Shown here: positions 42,759-51,698 of the stretch, piece by piece
Layout of the letters: each line of letters opens with the position of its first letter
Position numbering within the stretch: the first letter of the stretch is position 1
Origin: WYEG01 sp049414625
GTDB taxonomy: Bacteria; Desulfobacterota; Thermodesulfobacteria; Thermodesulfobacteriales; Thermodesulfobacteriaceae
DNA: 64,000 nucleotides
Assembly: GCA_049414625.1 (NCBI GenBank)
Contig: JBMSAU010000122.1
Location: 62,001 to 126,000, forward strand
Direction: 5' to 3'
The notes under the pieces: generated by a model
Told to the model about the DNA's origin: nothing
Database searches by the model: none
What the model saw: the letters and a program-made list of their open reading frames with translations, nothing else
Position numbers and translations under genes: made by a program

Positions 42759-43371
42759 TTATTTGATAGTTTTAACCTCTCCAGTTTCTAAATCGTAAAT
42801 AGCCATAACAATTTGAACTTTGTTTGCTTCTACATATTCATTTATTATTTTTACTATTCTTTAGCATAAACTTTTTCTGTAATTTAACATTCTCTTCAAT
42901 GGCAATGTTGAGCAAATCTTCTTCAGATTTAGCCACCTTTTTAGCCTCAGACACAGCAGGCATTATTTTTTCTACAATTGCCTTAAGATTACCCTCTGCT
43001 TTGCTGGGAGAATGGATGGTTGCGTGGACTGCACCACAATGAGTATGACCAAGGATCACAATAAGAGGGGTCTTTAAATGTTCAACCGCATATTCTATGC
43101 TTCCAAGAGAGGTAGGGTCAAGGACATTACCAGCAACCCTAATCACAAAAATTTCACCCAATCCCTGGTCAAAAATTATCTCCGGAGGCACGCGAGAATC
43201 AGAGCATCCAACAACAACCGCATAAGGCTTTTGCCCTTTAAGAAGCTCTTTCCTCTTTTCTAAACTAAAGCCCTTTTTAGCCAAATTTCCGAAAACAAAC
43301 CTTTTGTTGCCCTCTAAGAGCTTTTCCCAAGAAGAAAGGACATCAGCAAGGTGAGCCATGTTCATAAACAT
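42759..43371 (-). pseudogene. Beta-carbonic anhydrase with a C-terminal frameshift
   Basis: Interconverts CO2 and bicarbonate. The zinc ligands are Cys56 (GCSDSR), His109 and Cys112 (GHTHCG), with the Asp58-Arg60 pair intact. The first frame stops at 42838 after 177 residues. The missing C terminus continues in the next frame to 42759 (IINEYVEANKVQIVMAIYD, then LETG), a normal ending for the family. One extra A in the A5 run at 42848-42852 explains the shift. The catalytic core is complete, so the product may still fold. Sequencing error, real mutation or slippage cannot be distinguished here. Confidence 0.8.
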
Positions 43372-43395
43372 AGGGTTCTTCCTTTTTAAAGTTTT

Positions 43396-43992
43396 TTAAA
43401 AAAGCTTTAACTGATTTAAGATAATTATCAAGAGTAAAACATACACAATAGGAATAAACAGATTATCCCTTTTAAAAAGGGCTTCAGAAAGAGTAAGAAG
43501 GACTGCAAGGAGGAAAAGATAGACCACACTAATTACTTTTGTTAAACCAAAAGCGTAGAGTATTAACACTGTAGAAATAAAGAAGCTTAATGAACCGTAT
43601 AATGTTTTCCCATGGAATATCTTTGGTCCATCTAAGGCTTTGCCTACAAAATAGGCAACTGTATCAGAAATTCCAACTATAAGAATTAGTGCTCGTAGCC
43701 AGGAATCCCAAAGAAAAAGACTTGCTATCAAAATACCTAGAATAAAATACCAAGCATCCGTGAAAGTTTTAGCCTCCTGTTCCTTAAGCAAGGATTTTAC
43801 GTGTAAAAATCTTGGTAAACTATCAGGCTTTTTAAGTCTTATAAATTCCCATAGGCTTTCTGCTAAGAAACAAACAGAAAGAAGGAAGAGAAAAGTCTTT
43901 TTTTCAAGATAATACGTCCCGAAAAGTAAAAGCAAGGAAAAGCCTACATGAATGAGTTTGCGAAGGAAAAAGCTTCCCTTATTCCCATTCAA
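43396..43992 (-). CDS. Dolichol-kinase/phytol-kinase-like membrane CTP transferase
   Basis: 198 residues with about six to seven hydrophobic helices. HGKTLYGSLSFF and FKRDNLFIPI resemble the signatures of the CTP-dependent polyprenol/diacylglycerol kinase family (Sec59, VTE5) and more distantly phosphatidate cytidylyltransferases. It could phosphorylate a polyprenol or a diacylglycerol; the substrate is not readable. It overlaps guaA by 14 bp and lies 24 bp before the carbonic anhydrase. Confidence 0.75.
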   Translation of the reverse strand: MNGNKGSFFLRKLIHVGFSLLLLFGTYYLEKKTFLFLLSVCFLAESLWEFIRLKKPDSLPRFLHVKSLLKEQEAKTFTDAWYFILGILIASLFLWDSWLRALILIVGISDTVAYFVGKALDGPKIFHGKTLYGSLSFFISTVLILYAFGLTKVISVVYLFLLAVLLTLSEALFKRDNLFIPIVYVLLLIIILNQLKLF

Positions 43993-45523
43993 TGGTTGCA
44001 GGGGGTTTAGAGGAAATGTCGTAAACTACCCGGTTTACCCCTTTTACTTCGTTGATTATTCTGTTTGAGAGCCTTGCTAAGAGCTCATAGGGAAGGCGAA
44101 CCCAGTCTGCGGTCATGGCATCCTGGCTTTCTACTACCCTCAAGGCTACTACATACTCGTAGGTCCGATAGTCCCCCATTACTCCTACCGTCTTTACTGG
44201 GAGGAGAACCGCAAAGCTCTGCCATACCTTGTAATACCAACCGGTTGCTAACATCTCCTGTTGAACGATGGCGTCAGCCTCACGAAGGATTTGCAGGCGC
44301 TCTTCCGTTACTTCCCCAAGGATCCTTATAGCTAAGCCCGGACCAGGAAAGGGTTGTCGCCAGACAATATGCTTTGGTAGACCAAGAAGCTCAGCGATCT
44401 TTCTTACCTCATCCTTAAAAAGCTCCCTCAAAGGCTCAATCAACTTAAGGTTCATCTTTTCTGGAAGCCCACCCACATTATGATGGCTTTTTATCACCGC
44501 AGAAGGCCCACGAAAGGAGACGCTTTCTATGACATCTGGATAGAGGGTGCCCTGAGCAAGATACTTTACGTTTTCAAACTCCTTGGCTTTGTTTTCAAAA
44601 ACCTCAATGAAGGTTTCGCCTATGATCTTTCTTTTTTTCTCAGGGTCAGTAACCCCCTTTAGTCTTTCTAAGAAAAGCTTGCTTGCGTCCACATACTCAA
44701 GCTTAATCCCTAAGCTTTCCATTAAAGACTTTACTTCTTCGACCTCGCCTTTGCGCAAAAGACCGTTGTTCACAAAAACGGGGATAAGTCTGTCTCCGAT
44801 TGCCTTATGAACAAGGATAGCTGTGACGGTTGAATCGATACCTCCTGAAAGGGCACAGATTACCCTTTCATTTTCACCTACAAGATTTTTTATCTCGGCA
44901 ACCGTCGTTTCAATAAAAGAAGGCATGGTCCAGTTAGGGATGCATCCGCAAACCTCAAAGAGAAAATTCCGAATTATCTCTCCGCCAACCTCTGTATGGA
45001 CAACTTCAGGATGAAATTGCACACCGAAGAAGGGCTTTTTTTCGTGAGCTATCACGGCGTAGGGAGAATGCTCAGTCCTGGCAAGACATATAAAACCTGG
45101 GGGAAGCCTGATAATCCGGTCGCTATGGCTCATCCATACGCGATAAGACTTCTCTTTGCTTAAGCCTTTAAAGATTGGGCTTTCACGAAGGATGAAGAGC
45201 TCCGCTGGACCGAATTCCCTTTTTTCGCTCCGCTCAACCTCACCCCCAAGGAGATAAGCCATGAGCTGAGCTCCGTAGCAGATACCCAGGATAGGAACGC
45301 CAAGCTCAAAGACTTCCTTTGGCAGAAGGGGGGCCCCTTCGTCGTAGACGCTTGCTGGTCCACCAGAAAGGATTATGCCCTTTGGATTAAAAGCTTTCAG
45401 CTCTTTCAGGCTGATGAAACATGGCTTAATCTCGCTGTAGACATTGTTTTCTCTAACCCGTCTTGCAATGAGCTGAGTTGTTTGAGAACCAAAATCAAGA
45501 ACAAGTATACCCTGTGGATGCAT
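43979..45523 (-). CDS. guaA: GMP synthase (glutamine-hydrolysing)
   Basis: Converts XMP to GMP. The class I glutaminase half has GICYGAQLMAYLLGG with the nucleophile Cys and GVQFHPEV with the His-x-Glu pair. The synthetase half has the PP-loop ALSGGIDST; the C-terminal dimerisation domain ends KPPATIEWE. 514 residues. It starts directly after psiE. With prs in the same run it supplies nucleotides. Confidence 0.97.
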   Translation of the reverse strand: MHPQGILVLDFGSQTTQLIARRVRENNVYSEIKPCFISLKELKAFNPKGIILSGGPASVYDEGAPLLPKEVFELGVPILGICYGAQLMAYLLGGEVERSEKREFGPAELFILRESPIFKGLSKEKSYRVWMSHSDRIIRLPPGFICLARTEHSPYAVIAHEKKPFFGVQFHPEVVHTEVGGEIIRNFLFEVCGCIPNWTMPSFIETTVAEIKNLVGENERVICALSGGIDSTVTAILVHKAIGDRLIPVFVNNGLLRKGEVEEVKSLMESLGIKLEYVDASKLFLERLKGVTDPEKKRKIIGETFIEVFENKAKEFENVKYLAQGTLYPDVIESVSFRGPSAVIKSHHNVGGLPEKMNLKLIEPLRELFKDEVRKIAELLGLPKHIVWRQPFPGPGLAIRILGEVTEERLQILREADAIVQQEMLATGWYYKVWQSFAVLLPVKTVGVMGDYRTYEYVVALRVVESQDAMTADWVRLPYELLARLSNRIINEVKGVNRVVYDISSKPPATIEWE

Positions 45524-46000
45524 CTACCCTCTCCTTGTTTTACGAAATAAGTAGATTGCGATCACAAAGACTATGACTAAAAAGCCTATCAAACCCATCT
45601 CAATAAGATAAAAGGTCATTCTTTCTGCAGAATATACAGTTGGATGAGCTACTTCGAAGGTTAGCACAAGGAGCCTTCTAACTAAAGCAGTCACACCAAC
45701 GATTAAAAATGGTTCAACACACTTAATAGTGCTCTCTTCAACGATAGCAACCTTAACCGTATAGAAAAGCTCAACGACGATCAAAGCGATAAGTACTTTA
45801 TCTAAAAACTTGATTACACTATGAGTAATGTCCTTCGCATCAAAAAAGGAGATAAGAACAAAGAGCCCATCAACAAGGACCAGACCAAAGACGATTAATA
45901 AACCAAGAGAAATTAAAAGGTATAAGATTTTTTCTATCCTTGGTATCTGCTCTTTCAATAAACCTTTAAAATTTTGATGGTTATTACGTTGTTCGGTCAT
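45524..46000 (-). CDS. PsiE-family membrane protein
   Basis: 158 residues with four hydrophobic helices and a charged N terminus, matching the phosphate-starvation-inducible PsiE family: LDKVLIALIVVELFYTV and the VGVTALVRRLLVL stretch are typical. Function is unknown. It abuts guaA with no gap and follows pth by 9 bp, so it is in the translation/nucleotide operon rather than a phosphate regulon; no PHO box is apparent. Confidence 0.82.
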   Translation of the reverse strand: MTEQRNNHQNFKGLLKEQIPRIEKILYLLISLGLLIVFGLVLVDGLFVLISFFDAKDITHSVIKFLDKVLIALIVVELFYTVKVAIVEESTIKCVEPFLIVGVTALVRRLLVLTFEVAHPTVYSAERMTFYLIEMGLIGFLVIVFVIAIYLFRKTRRG

Positions 46001-46009
46001 TTATCCCTT

Positions 46010-46573
46010 CTAAATTTTCATAGAGTTGTATTTAGTCATAACCTTTAGCAGGTCTTGTTGCAGAAGGTCTTCCAAGGCTTGGGTAGCTATCTCTATAACT
46101 TTTTCGACGATTGAAGCTTCATCCGGAGTAAAAGGCGAAAGCACATAGTCTTTTGGGTCCACCCCTTCGGGTGGACGACCTATGCCAAGCCTTAGCCTCG
46201 GAAAAGTATTAACTCCAAGCTCTGAGATTATTGACTTTACTCCGTTATGCCCACCTGCTCCCCCCTTGGGAAGTAGTTTAATCCTGCCAAGGGGTAAGTC
46301 CATATCATCGTAGATAACCAAAAGCTCTTCTGGCTTTATCTTTTCTTTTTTCAGAAGCTTTTTAACCGCAATCCCTGAGAGGTTAATAAAGGTCATGGGT
46401 TTAAAAAGGAGGCAGGTCCTGTTTAGACTTGCAACTTCAGCAGGATAAAGCTCGTCATACTTAAACCGTAAGCGATGTCTCTCCGCAAAGGCAGACACTA
46501 CCATAAAACCAAAGTTATGCCTTGTCCTTTCGTATCTTTTGCCAGGATTGCCAAGTCCACAAAAAACCCACAT
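46010..46573 (-). CDS. pth: Peptidyl-tRNA hydrolase
   Basis: Frees tRNA from dropped-off peptidyl-tRNA. GLGNPGKRYERTRHNFGF contains the catalytic His, and FMTFINLSG appears as KPMTFINLSG; DDMDLPLG and GGAGGHNGVKSI are conserved. 187 residues. It directly follows rplY by 11 bp, the common prs-ctc-pth arrangement. Confidence 0.96.
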   Translation of the reverse strand: MWVFCGLGNPGKRYERTRHNFGFMVVSAFAERHRLRFKYDELYPAEVASLNRTCLLFKPMTFINLSGIAVKKLLKKEKIKPEELLVIYDDMDLPLGRIKLLPKGGAGGHNGVKSIISELGVNTFPRLRLGIGRPPEGVDPKDYVLSPFTPDEASIVEKVIEIATQALEDLLQQDLLKVMTKYNSMKI

Positions 46574-46584
46574 CCAATGCGCAT

Positions 46585-47190
46585 CTATTGAGTGGTTGGA
46601 GTTTCTTCAGCACCTTCAGCTTTTTCTTCCTCTTCAGCAACCACGGTGCAGACTGTCTCCTCCGGACGGTCCTTAATCTTTACTCCCTCTGGAACCTTGA
46701 TATCTCTAACATGCAGGCTATCTCCAAGGTCAAGATGGCTTATATCTACCACGATCTTGTCTGGGATAGCAGTGGGTAAGCATTCTACGGTAAGTTCATG
46801 CATGAATATTTCAAGGATGCCGCCTTTAGTGAGACCAACGGGTCTTCCAACAAATTCAATCGGAACCTCAATTTCAATAACATTTTCCGTTGAGACAGCA
46901 TAGAAATCAAGATGAATGACCCTGTCCGTAACAGGGTCTCTTTGAAGTTCTTTTAGGATGCATTGATACTTTTGGGTCTCACCGTTAGCAACCTCAAGAA
47001 GATAAAGCACCGTTTCTCCTTTATAACGGTTATAAACCTTTTCGAATTCATTAAAGTTTACAGCAATAGGAAGCGGCTCTATCCCGGGTCCATAAATTAT
47101 GGCTGGGATTTTCCCCTGTTTACGGAGCTTTTTGCAAATCTCTTTCCCAACTTTCTCTCTTTTTTGAGCCGGAAGCACTACCTGGTTCAT
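46585..47190 (-). CDS. rplY: 50S ribosomal protein L25 (Ctc form)
   Basis: 201 residues: an N-terminal 5S rRNA-binding domain (KREKVGKEICKKLRKQGKIPA, here described by its pattern of basic residues) and the long C-terminal domain of the TL5/Ctc type (HELTVECLPTAIPDKI). The acidic tail (EEEEKAEGAEE) is usual. Longer than E. coli L25, as in most bacteria. Confidence 0.95.
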   Translation of the reverse strand: MNQVVLPAQKREKVGKEICKKLRKQGKIPAIIYGPGIEPLPIAVNFNEFEKVYNRYKGETVLYLLEVANGETQKYQCILKELQRDPVTDRVIHLDFYAVSTENVIEIEVPIEFVGRPVGLTKGGILEIFMHELTVECLPTAIPDKIVVDISHLDLGDSLHVRDIKVPEGVKIKDRPEETVCTVVAEEEEKAEGAEETPTTQ

Positions 47191-47222
47191 CTCTTTCCCC
47201 CCCTTACTTAAGAGTAGATATT

Positions 47223-48170
47223 TTATATAAAGAGCGAGCTAATAGAATCGTCCGTATGGATCCTTCTTATAGCCTCTCCTAAAAGTTTAGAGACAGAGAG
47301 GACTTTTATTTTATCAAGCCTTTTAGCCTCTTCCCTTAGCGGGATGGTATCGCTCACAATTACCTCTTTAATCGGTGATTGAGCAAGCCTTTCAACCGCA
47401 GGTCCTGAAAGAACAGGATGAGTAGCAACAGCGTAAACCTCCTTTGCTCCTCTTTCCATGATGGCTGAAGCCGCTTTGCAGATGGTTCCTGCAGTATCGA
47501 TCATGTCGTCAATGATTACCGCAATTTTATCCTTTACATCTCCGATGATGTTCATGACCTCGCTTTCGTTTGGTTTTGGTCTTCTTTTGTCAACGATAGC
47601 CATGGTGGCGTTTAGCCTCTTAGCATATTCCCTTGCCCTCTCAACACCCCCAGCATCTGGCGAGACAATAACTATCTCTTCCCCGCGGAATTTATTCTTT
47701 AGATATTCCAAGAAAACGGGCATGGCGTAAAGATGGTCAACGGGAATGTCAAAGAAACCTTGGATCTGCCCAGCGTGTAGGTCCATCGTTAAGACTCGCC
47801 TTGCCCCAGCAACAACGATGACATTGGCTACGAGCTTTGCGGTGATCGGGGTCCTGGGAGCGGTTTTTCTATCTTGCCTTGCATATCCGTAGTAGGGGAT
47901 GACCGCAGTAATCCTTCTTGCTGAAGCTCTCCTTGCCGCATCGATCATGATGAGTAGCTCGACTAAGTTTTCATTAACCGGCGGGCAGGTAGGCTGAATA
48001 ATAAAAACATCTGCCCCGCGCACATTTTCGTTGATCTCCACAAAGATCTCCCCATCGCTAAAACGGGTTATCTTGGTTTGCACTAGAGGAATAGCTAAGT
48101 ATTCACTTATCTTCTGGGCAAGCTCAGGGTTTGCGGTTCCAGAGATAAGCTTCATACGGTTTGAGAACAT
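47223..48170 (-). CDS. prs: Ribose-phosphate pyrophosphokinase
   Basis: Makes PRPP for nucleotides, His, Trp and NAD. 315 residues, class I: FSDGEIFVEINENVRG, YYGYARQDRK, VVSPDAGGVERARE and the PRPP loop VIIDDMIDTAGTICKA. It heads the prs-rplY-pth-psiE-guaA run; ispE lies 78 bp upstream. Confidence 0.97.
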   Translation of the reverse strand: MFSNRMKLISGTANPELAQKISEYLAIPLVQTKITRFSDGEIFVEINENVRGADVFIIQPTCPPVNENLVELLIMIDAARRASARRITAVIPYYGYARQDRKTAPRTPITAKLVANVIVVAGARRVLTMDLHAGQIQGFFDIPVDHLYAMPVFLEYLKNKFRGEEIVIVSPDAGGVERAREYAKRLNATMAIVDKRRPKPNESEVMNIIGDVKDKIAVIIDDMIDTAGTICKAASAIMERGAKEVYAVATHPVLSGPAVERLAQSPIKEVIVSDTIPLREEAKRLDKIKVLSVSKLLGEAIRRIHTDDSISSLFI

Positions 48171-48247
48171 CTTTCCTCCTCCTTTTTTAAGACCAAAATT
48201 TATGAGCCCTCGCTACGTTTAGGATGATAGAAGGCAAAACACAAAGT

Positions 48248-49165
48248 TTAATCCTTTAAATTGCGAGCAAGATAAATTTTACCACCCTTTAAAAAATTTT
48301 TTAGTAGGTCATAGGCTTTAGAGGCAGATTCTTCATCCTCAAAGACTGCAAAGAGAGTTGACCCCGTTCCGCTCAAACCTACTCTCCCTTTTAACTCAAA
48401 CGAAGCAGGGGACCCCTCAGGAAAAGTCTTCGGGGTAAAAGAAGAAGAGGAACCTTCGCGTAAAACCTTCGAGATGACAATTTCAAAACTTTTTTCGATG
48501 TCCTGAAATTGAGGATATATAGAATACACTAAATCTTTAAAATCGTTTATTAATCCATTTGAGTCTTTCCAAGGTGGTAGGTTTTCGCTGTAGAGATAAG
48601 GCTTTTTCTCACCTTTAAAGTTTAAAGCCTGGTAAGCCCAAGCAGTTTCAATCTTAAAACCTGGATAATAAAGGAGATAGAAGGCTTGAAAATTAGGATA
48701 GGGCTTTAAAACCTCTCCTATGCCGAAACCGCAGGCTGAGAAATAATCTTCGATAAAAAAAGGGACATCGGCACCAAGTTTTTTCCCAAGGGAGAGGAGT
48801 TCTTCCTTGGGTATACCAAACCTTTTCCCTAAGAACTTAAGAAAGGTTCCAGCGTTACTGCTTCCTCCCCCAAGCCCTGCACCCATAGGAATTCGCTTTA
48901 TCACCCTCACTTTAAAACCATCCTTTATTCCATAAGCCTCGGAAAAAAGCTTGTAGGCCCGAAAGATCAAGTTCTTTTCTAAAGGGATGTATTCCTCTGC
49001 TATAAACTCAAGCTCAAAGCTCGATTGAGGCTTCACCTCAAGCTCATCAAATAGAGTGATCTTTTGGTAGATGGTGTAGATTTCATGATAGCCATCCTCG
49101 CGTTTTCTAAGAACTTGAAGGGTGAGGTTGATTTTGGCTGGAGAAAGCAAAATCTCTGAATTCAT
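48248..49165 (-). CDS. ispE: 4-diphosphocytidyl-2-C-methyl-D-erythritol kinase
   Basis: GHMP kinase of the MEP isoprenoid pathway. LSPAKINLTLQVLRKREDGYHE at the N terminus carries the catalytic Lys; PMGAGLGGGSSNAG is the ATP loop, GADVPFF the Asp. 305 residues. A ~20-residue low-complexity stretch (SSSSFTPKTFPEGSPAS) sits before the C-terminal GLSGTGSTLF motif, where relatives have a short loop. MEP-pathway products feed UppP's substrate lipid. Confidence 0.94.
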   Translation of the reverse strand: MNSEILLSPAKINLTLQVLRKREDGYHEIYTIYQKITLFDELEVKPQSSFELEFIAEEYIPLEKNLIFRAYKLFSEAYGIKDGFKVRVIKRIPMGAGLGGGSSNAGTFLKFLGKRFGIPKEELLSLGKKLGADVPFFIEDYFSACGFGIGEVLKPYPNFQAFYLLYYPGFKIETAWAYQALNFKGEKKPYLYSENLPPWKDSNGLINDFKDLVYSIYPQFQDIEKSFEIVISKVLREGSSSSFTPKTFPEGSPASFELKGRVGLSGTGSTLFAVFEDEESASKAYDLLKNFLKGGKIYLARNLKD

Positions 49166-49182
49166 GAAATGGTTAAAAAAGT

Positions 49183-49449
49183 TTAAGGACAGAGCTTAAC
49201 GAAACGAAGCTTTAAATCAAAGAGAATGCTTTTGATCAATTCCTCTTCTTCAGGGGTAAGGTTACCTTTTGTCTTTTCGCGGAGCATCTCCAGCGTGTCT
49301 ATCACCTGCTTTGCCAAAACAAGGTCAACCTTCTTTTGCTTAGTTAAAGGGTCTGGCAATTCTCCAAGGTGAACAAGGGCTGCGGTGTTTAAGGAAAGGA
49401 TGAAGGTGCTAAAGGTTATTAAACTTGAAAAGTCGTCCTGCCAGTCCAT
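49183..49449 (-). CDS. DUF1844-family protein
   Basis: 88 residues. FSSLITFSTFILSLNTAALVHLG and the Lys/Glu-rich second helix with TPEEEELIKSILFDLK match the small DUF1844 family common in delta-like bacteria; function unknown. Soluble, all helical. It lies between ispE and the FmdB-like gene, 2 bp from the latter. Confidence 0.82.
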   Translation of the reverse strand: MDWQDDFSSLITFSTFILSLNTAALVHLGELPDPLTKQKKVDLVLAKQVIDTLEMLREKTKGNLTPEEEELIKSILFDLKLRFVKLCP

Positions 49450-49451
49450 GC

Positions 49452-49820
49452 TTAGCTCCCCTTCTTCTTAGTAATTACTAACTCAGGCTTTGAGACAAAG
49501 TATCCTGGGGTTGGTTTGCGTTCACTTAGAGCATCGGATAATCTCTTTATCCTATCCGTAGGATAAAATTCTTTAGCCTTCTCTAAGAACCTTTGGGCAT
49601 CCTTGTACTTTCCGTCGATGAGATAATCCCTTGCCCTCTTAAGGATTGCTTTTTCCCTTGCTGCTCTCGTTGAAGAAGCATCTCTAAAGGAAAAGATTGA
49701 AGGCACCTTCAGGACCTGCTTCGAGCCACACTGAGGGCAGGGTGGAAAATCTTCCCCAGCCTTTATAAGGCTTTCAAAGAAATTACCACAAACTTCGCAA
49801 CTAAACTCGTATATAGGCAC
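49452..49820 (-). CDS. FmdB-like zinc-ribbon protein
   Basis: 122 residues. The N-terminal ~45 residues are an FmdB-type zinc ribbon: MPIYEFSCEVCG, then CPQCGS. The rest is a helical tail with a TPR-like unit (GKYKDAQRFLEKAKEFYP). Such proteins are thought to regulate or bind nucleic acid; the role here is unknown. Divergent from ruvB across 57 bp. Confidence 0.8.
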   Translation of the reverse strand: MPIYEFSCEVCGNFFESLIKAGEDFPPCPQCGSKQVLKVPSIFSFRDASSTRAAREKAILKRARDYLIDGKYKDAQRFLEKAKEFYPTDRIKRLSDALSERKPTPGYFVSKPELVITKKKGS

Positions 49821-49877
49821 ATTTCAATTATAAATCCTTCTTCCCCTCTCTTCAAGTTGTTTTATAATAAATACTAA

Positions 49878-50864
49878 ATGCAGAACCTTCGGCCAACAAG
49901 CCTTAAGGAGTTTATTGGACAAAAGAGAGTCGTAGAAGAGCTTTCTATCTACATAAAGGCGGCTAAACAGCGGAGGGATGCCTTTCCTCATACCCTATTT
50001 ATCGGGGCACCAGGGCTTGGAAAAACAACCTTATCTCGAATCATAGCCTTTGAGCTTAGACGGAATATAAAACAAACCTCAGGACCAGTTCTTGACAAGC
50101 CGGGCATCATTGCTAGCCTTTTGACAAGCCTTCGCGATGGCGATATTCTCTTCATCGACGAAGTCCACAGAATCCCCAAGGTCTGTCAGGAAATCCTCTA
50201 CACCGCCATGGAAGATTTTGCCCTTGACATCGTCATCGGCAAGGGCTCTGCCTCAAAAACTATTCGCTTAAAGCTCCCCAAGTTCACCCTCATTGGAGCT
50301 ACAAACAAGCCTAACCTTTGTCTACCACCTCTGCTTGACCGCTTCCAACTTGTTTTTAAGCTTGATTTCTACGCCGAGGCTGAGCTTGCGGAGATAATCG
50401 AACGAGCAGGAAAGGAACTTGGTTTAAACCTTGATCGGGAAGCTTCTCTGCTTTTAGCAAAGGCTGGAAAGGGTATACCAAGACAGGCTCTAAACTTACT
50501 CAGAAGGTTGGACAATTACTTAAACGGCACAAATCAGAGCTCAAAAGAGTTGATAACCGCTGACACTGTCCGAGAATTTTTAAGGCTTCTTGACATAGAT
50601 GAATGGGGGCTATCCGCTGAAGATCGACGTTATCTATTCACCCTCTACCATCACTTTAACGGTGGTCCAGCTGGACTTGAAAGTTTAGCCTTAGCCTCTC
50701 AGATCTCTCCTTCGGAGCTTGAGACCATCTTTGAGCCTCCTCTCATCAGACTTGGGCTTGTCTCTCGCACAAGGAGGGGACGAGTGCTTACCGAGCTTGG
50801 CAAACGCTACATTTTAGAGAAAGGCTTAGCCCTTCCGAAGAGCCAACCCAATGTCCCTTTTTAA
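49878..50864 (+). CDS. ruvB: Divergent RuvB-type Holliday junction helicase
   Basis: AAA+ motor of the RuvAB branch migration complex. RPTSLKEFIGQ, Walker A GAPGLGKTT (43-51), Walker B LFIDEVHR, TAMEDFALDIVIGKG and FNGGPAGLE are recognisable; 328 residues. It departs from the usual consensus: GATNKPN for GATTRAG, LLDRFQ for LRDRFG, IPRQALNLLRRL for TPRIANRLLRR. The Arg finger (Arg155) is retained. No ruvA or ruvC is adjacent. It may be the only RuvB or a paralogue. Confidence 0.85.
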   Translation: MQNLRPTSLKEFIGQKRVVEELSIYIKAAKQRRDAFPHTLFIGAPGLGKTTLSRIIAFELRRNIKQTSGPVLDKPGIIASLLTSLRDGDILFIDEVHRIPKVCQEILYTAMEDFALDIVIGKGSASKTIRLKLPKFTLIGATNKPNLCLPPLLDRFQLVFKLDFYAEAELAEIIERAGKELGLNLDREASLLLAKAGKGIPRQALNLLRRLDNYLNGTNQSSKELITADTVREFLRLLDIDEWGLSAEDRRYLFTLYHHFNGGPAGLESLALASQISPSELETIFEPPLIRLGLVSRTRRGRVLTELGKRYILEKGLALPKSQPNVPF

Positions 50865-51696
50865 ATTAAGTCCCCAAACCTTGAGAGCTAAAAAGGGAAA
50901 AGAAGTCATCTGCGGGATTACGGCTTACGATTATGTTTCGGCAAGGCTTGCTGAAAGCGCTGGCGTTGACTTTATCCTCATCGGTGATTCTGCCAACATG
51001 GTTATGCTCGGAGAGGAGGACACTTATTCCATCACTATGGAAGAAATGCTCCTTTTTTGCAAAGCAGTAGCTCGAGGCGCACCCAACACTTTAAGAATTG
51101 GCGACATGCCCTTTCTTAGCTACCAGACTTCTATCGAGCAGGCTATCGAGAACGCAGGGAGGTTTGTCAAGGAAGGTAAATGCCACGGCGTTAAAATCGA
51201 AGGCGGACGTGAAGTCGTCCCGCTTATCAAACGTCTTGTATCTTTTGGGATACCTGTTCTTGGGCATATCGGAGTAACCCCTCAGAGGAGCCTAGAACTT
51301 GGGGGGCTTAAGGCTCGAGGGAAAGATTTTAAGACGGCAAGGGAGCTTATTTCTTCGGCAAAGGCTCTCGAGAGGGCTGGTTGCTTTGCCATCGTCCTTG
51401 AGTGCGTCCCCTCTGACCTTGCCAAGCTTATCACTGAGAACCTTAGCATTCCTACAATCGGCATAGGAGCTGGTCCTTTCACCGACGGTCAGATCCTTGT
51501 CTTCCATGATGTAGTTGGACTCTTGCCAGGTTTTCGCCCAAAGTTTGTAAAATCTTACATCAATGGCTTTGAGCTACTCAAATCAGCCCTTGAAGCCTAC
51601 AAAAAAGAAGTAAAAGAAAGAGCCTTCCCAACAAAGGAGCATTCCTTCTCCATCAATCCTCGAATCCTTGAAAAACTTAAGAAAAAGAGGAGCTAA
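50851..51696 (+). CDS. panB: 3-methyl-2-oxobutanoate hydroxymethyltransferase
   Basis: First step of pantothenate synthesis. 281 residues: ITAYDYVSARLAE, GDSANMVMLG for Mg binding, DMPFLSYQ, VKIEGG, GHIGVTPQ and the catalytic Glu in VLECVP. It begins 14 bp inside ruvB and is followed by thiE after 2 bp, so the three are one transcription unit. Confidence 0.95.
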   Translation: MSLFKLSPQTLRAKKGKEVICGITAYDYVSARLAESAGVDFILIGDSANMVMLGEEDTYSITMEEMLLFCKAVARGAPNTLRIGDMPFLSYQTSIEQAIENAGRFVKEGKCHGVKIEGGREVVPLIKRLVSFGIPVLGHIGVTPQRSLELGGLKARGKDFKTARELISSAKALERAGCFAIVLECVPSDLAKLITENLSIPTIGIGAGPFTDGQILVFHDVVGLLPGFRPKFVKSYINGFELLKSALEAYKKEVKERAFPTKEHSFSINPRILEKLKKKRS

Positions 51697-51698
51697 TC

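Noticed and set aside
45215..45235. TTCGCTCCGCTC in guaA resembling the aroD repeat
   Set aside because: GuaA has its normal length and conserved sequence here, so this is chance similarity.
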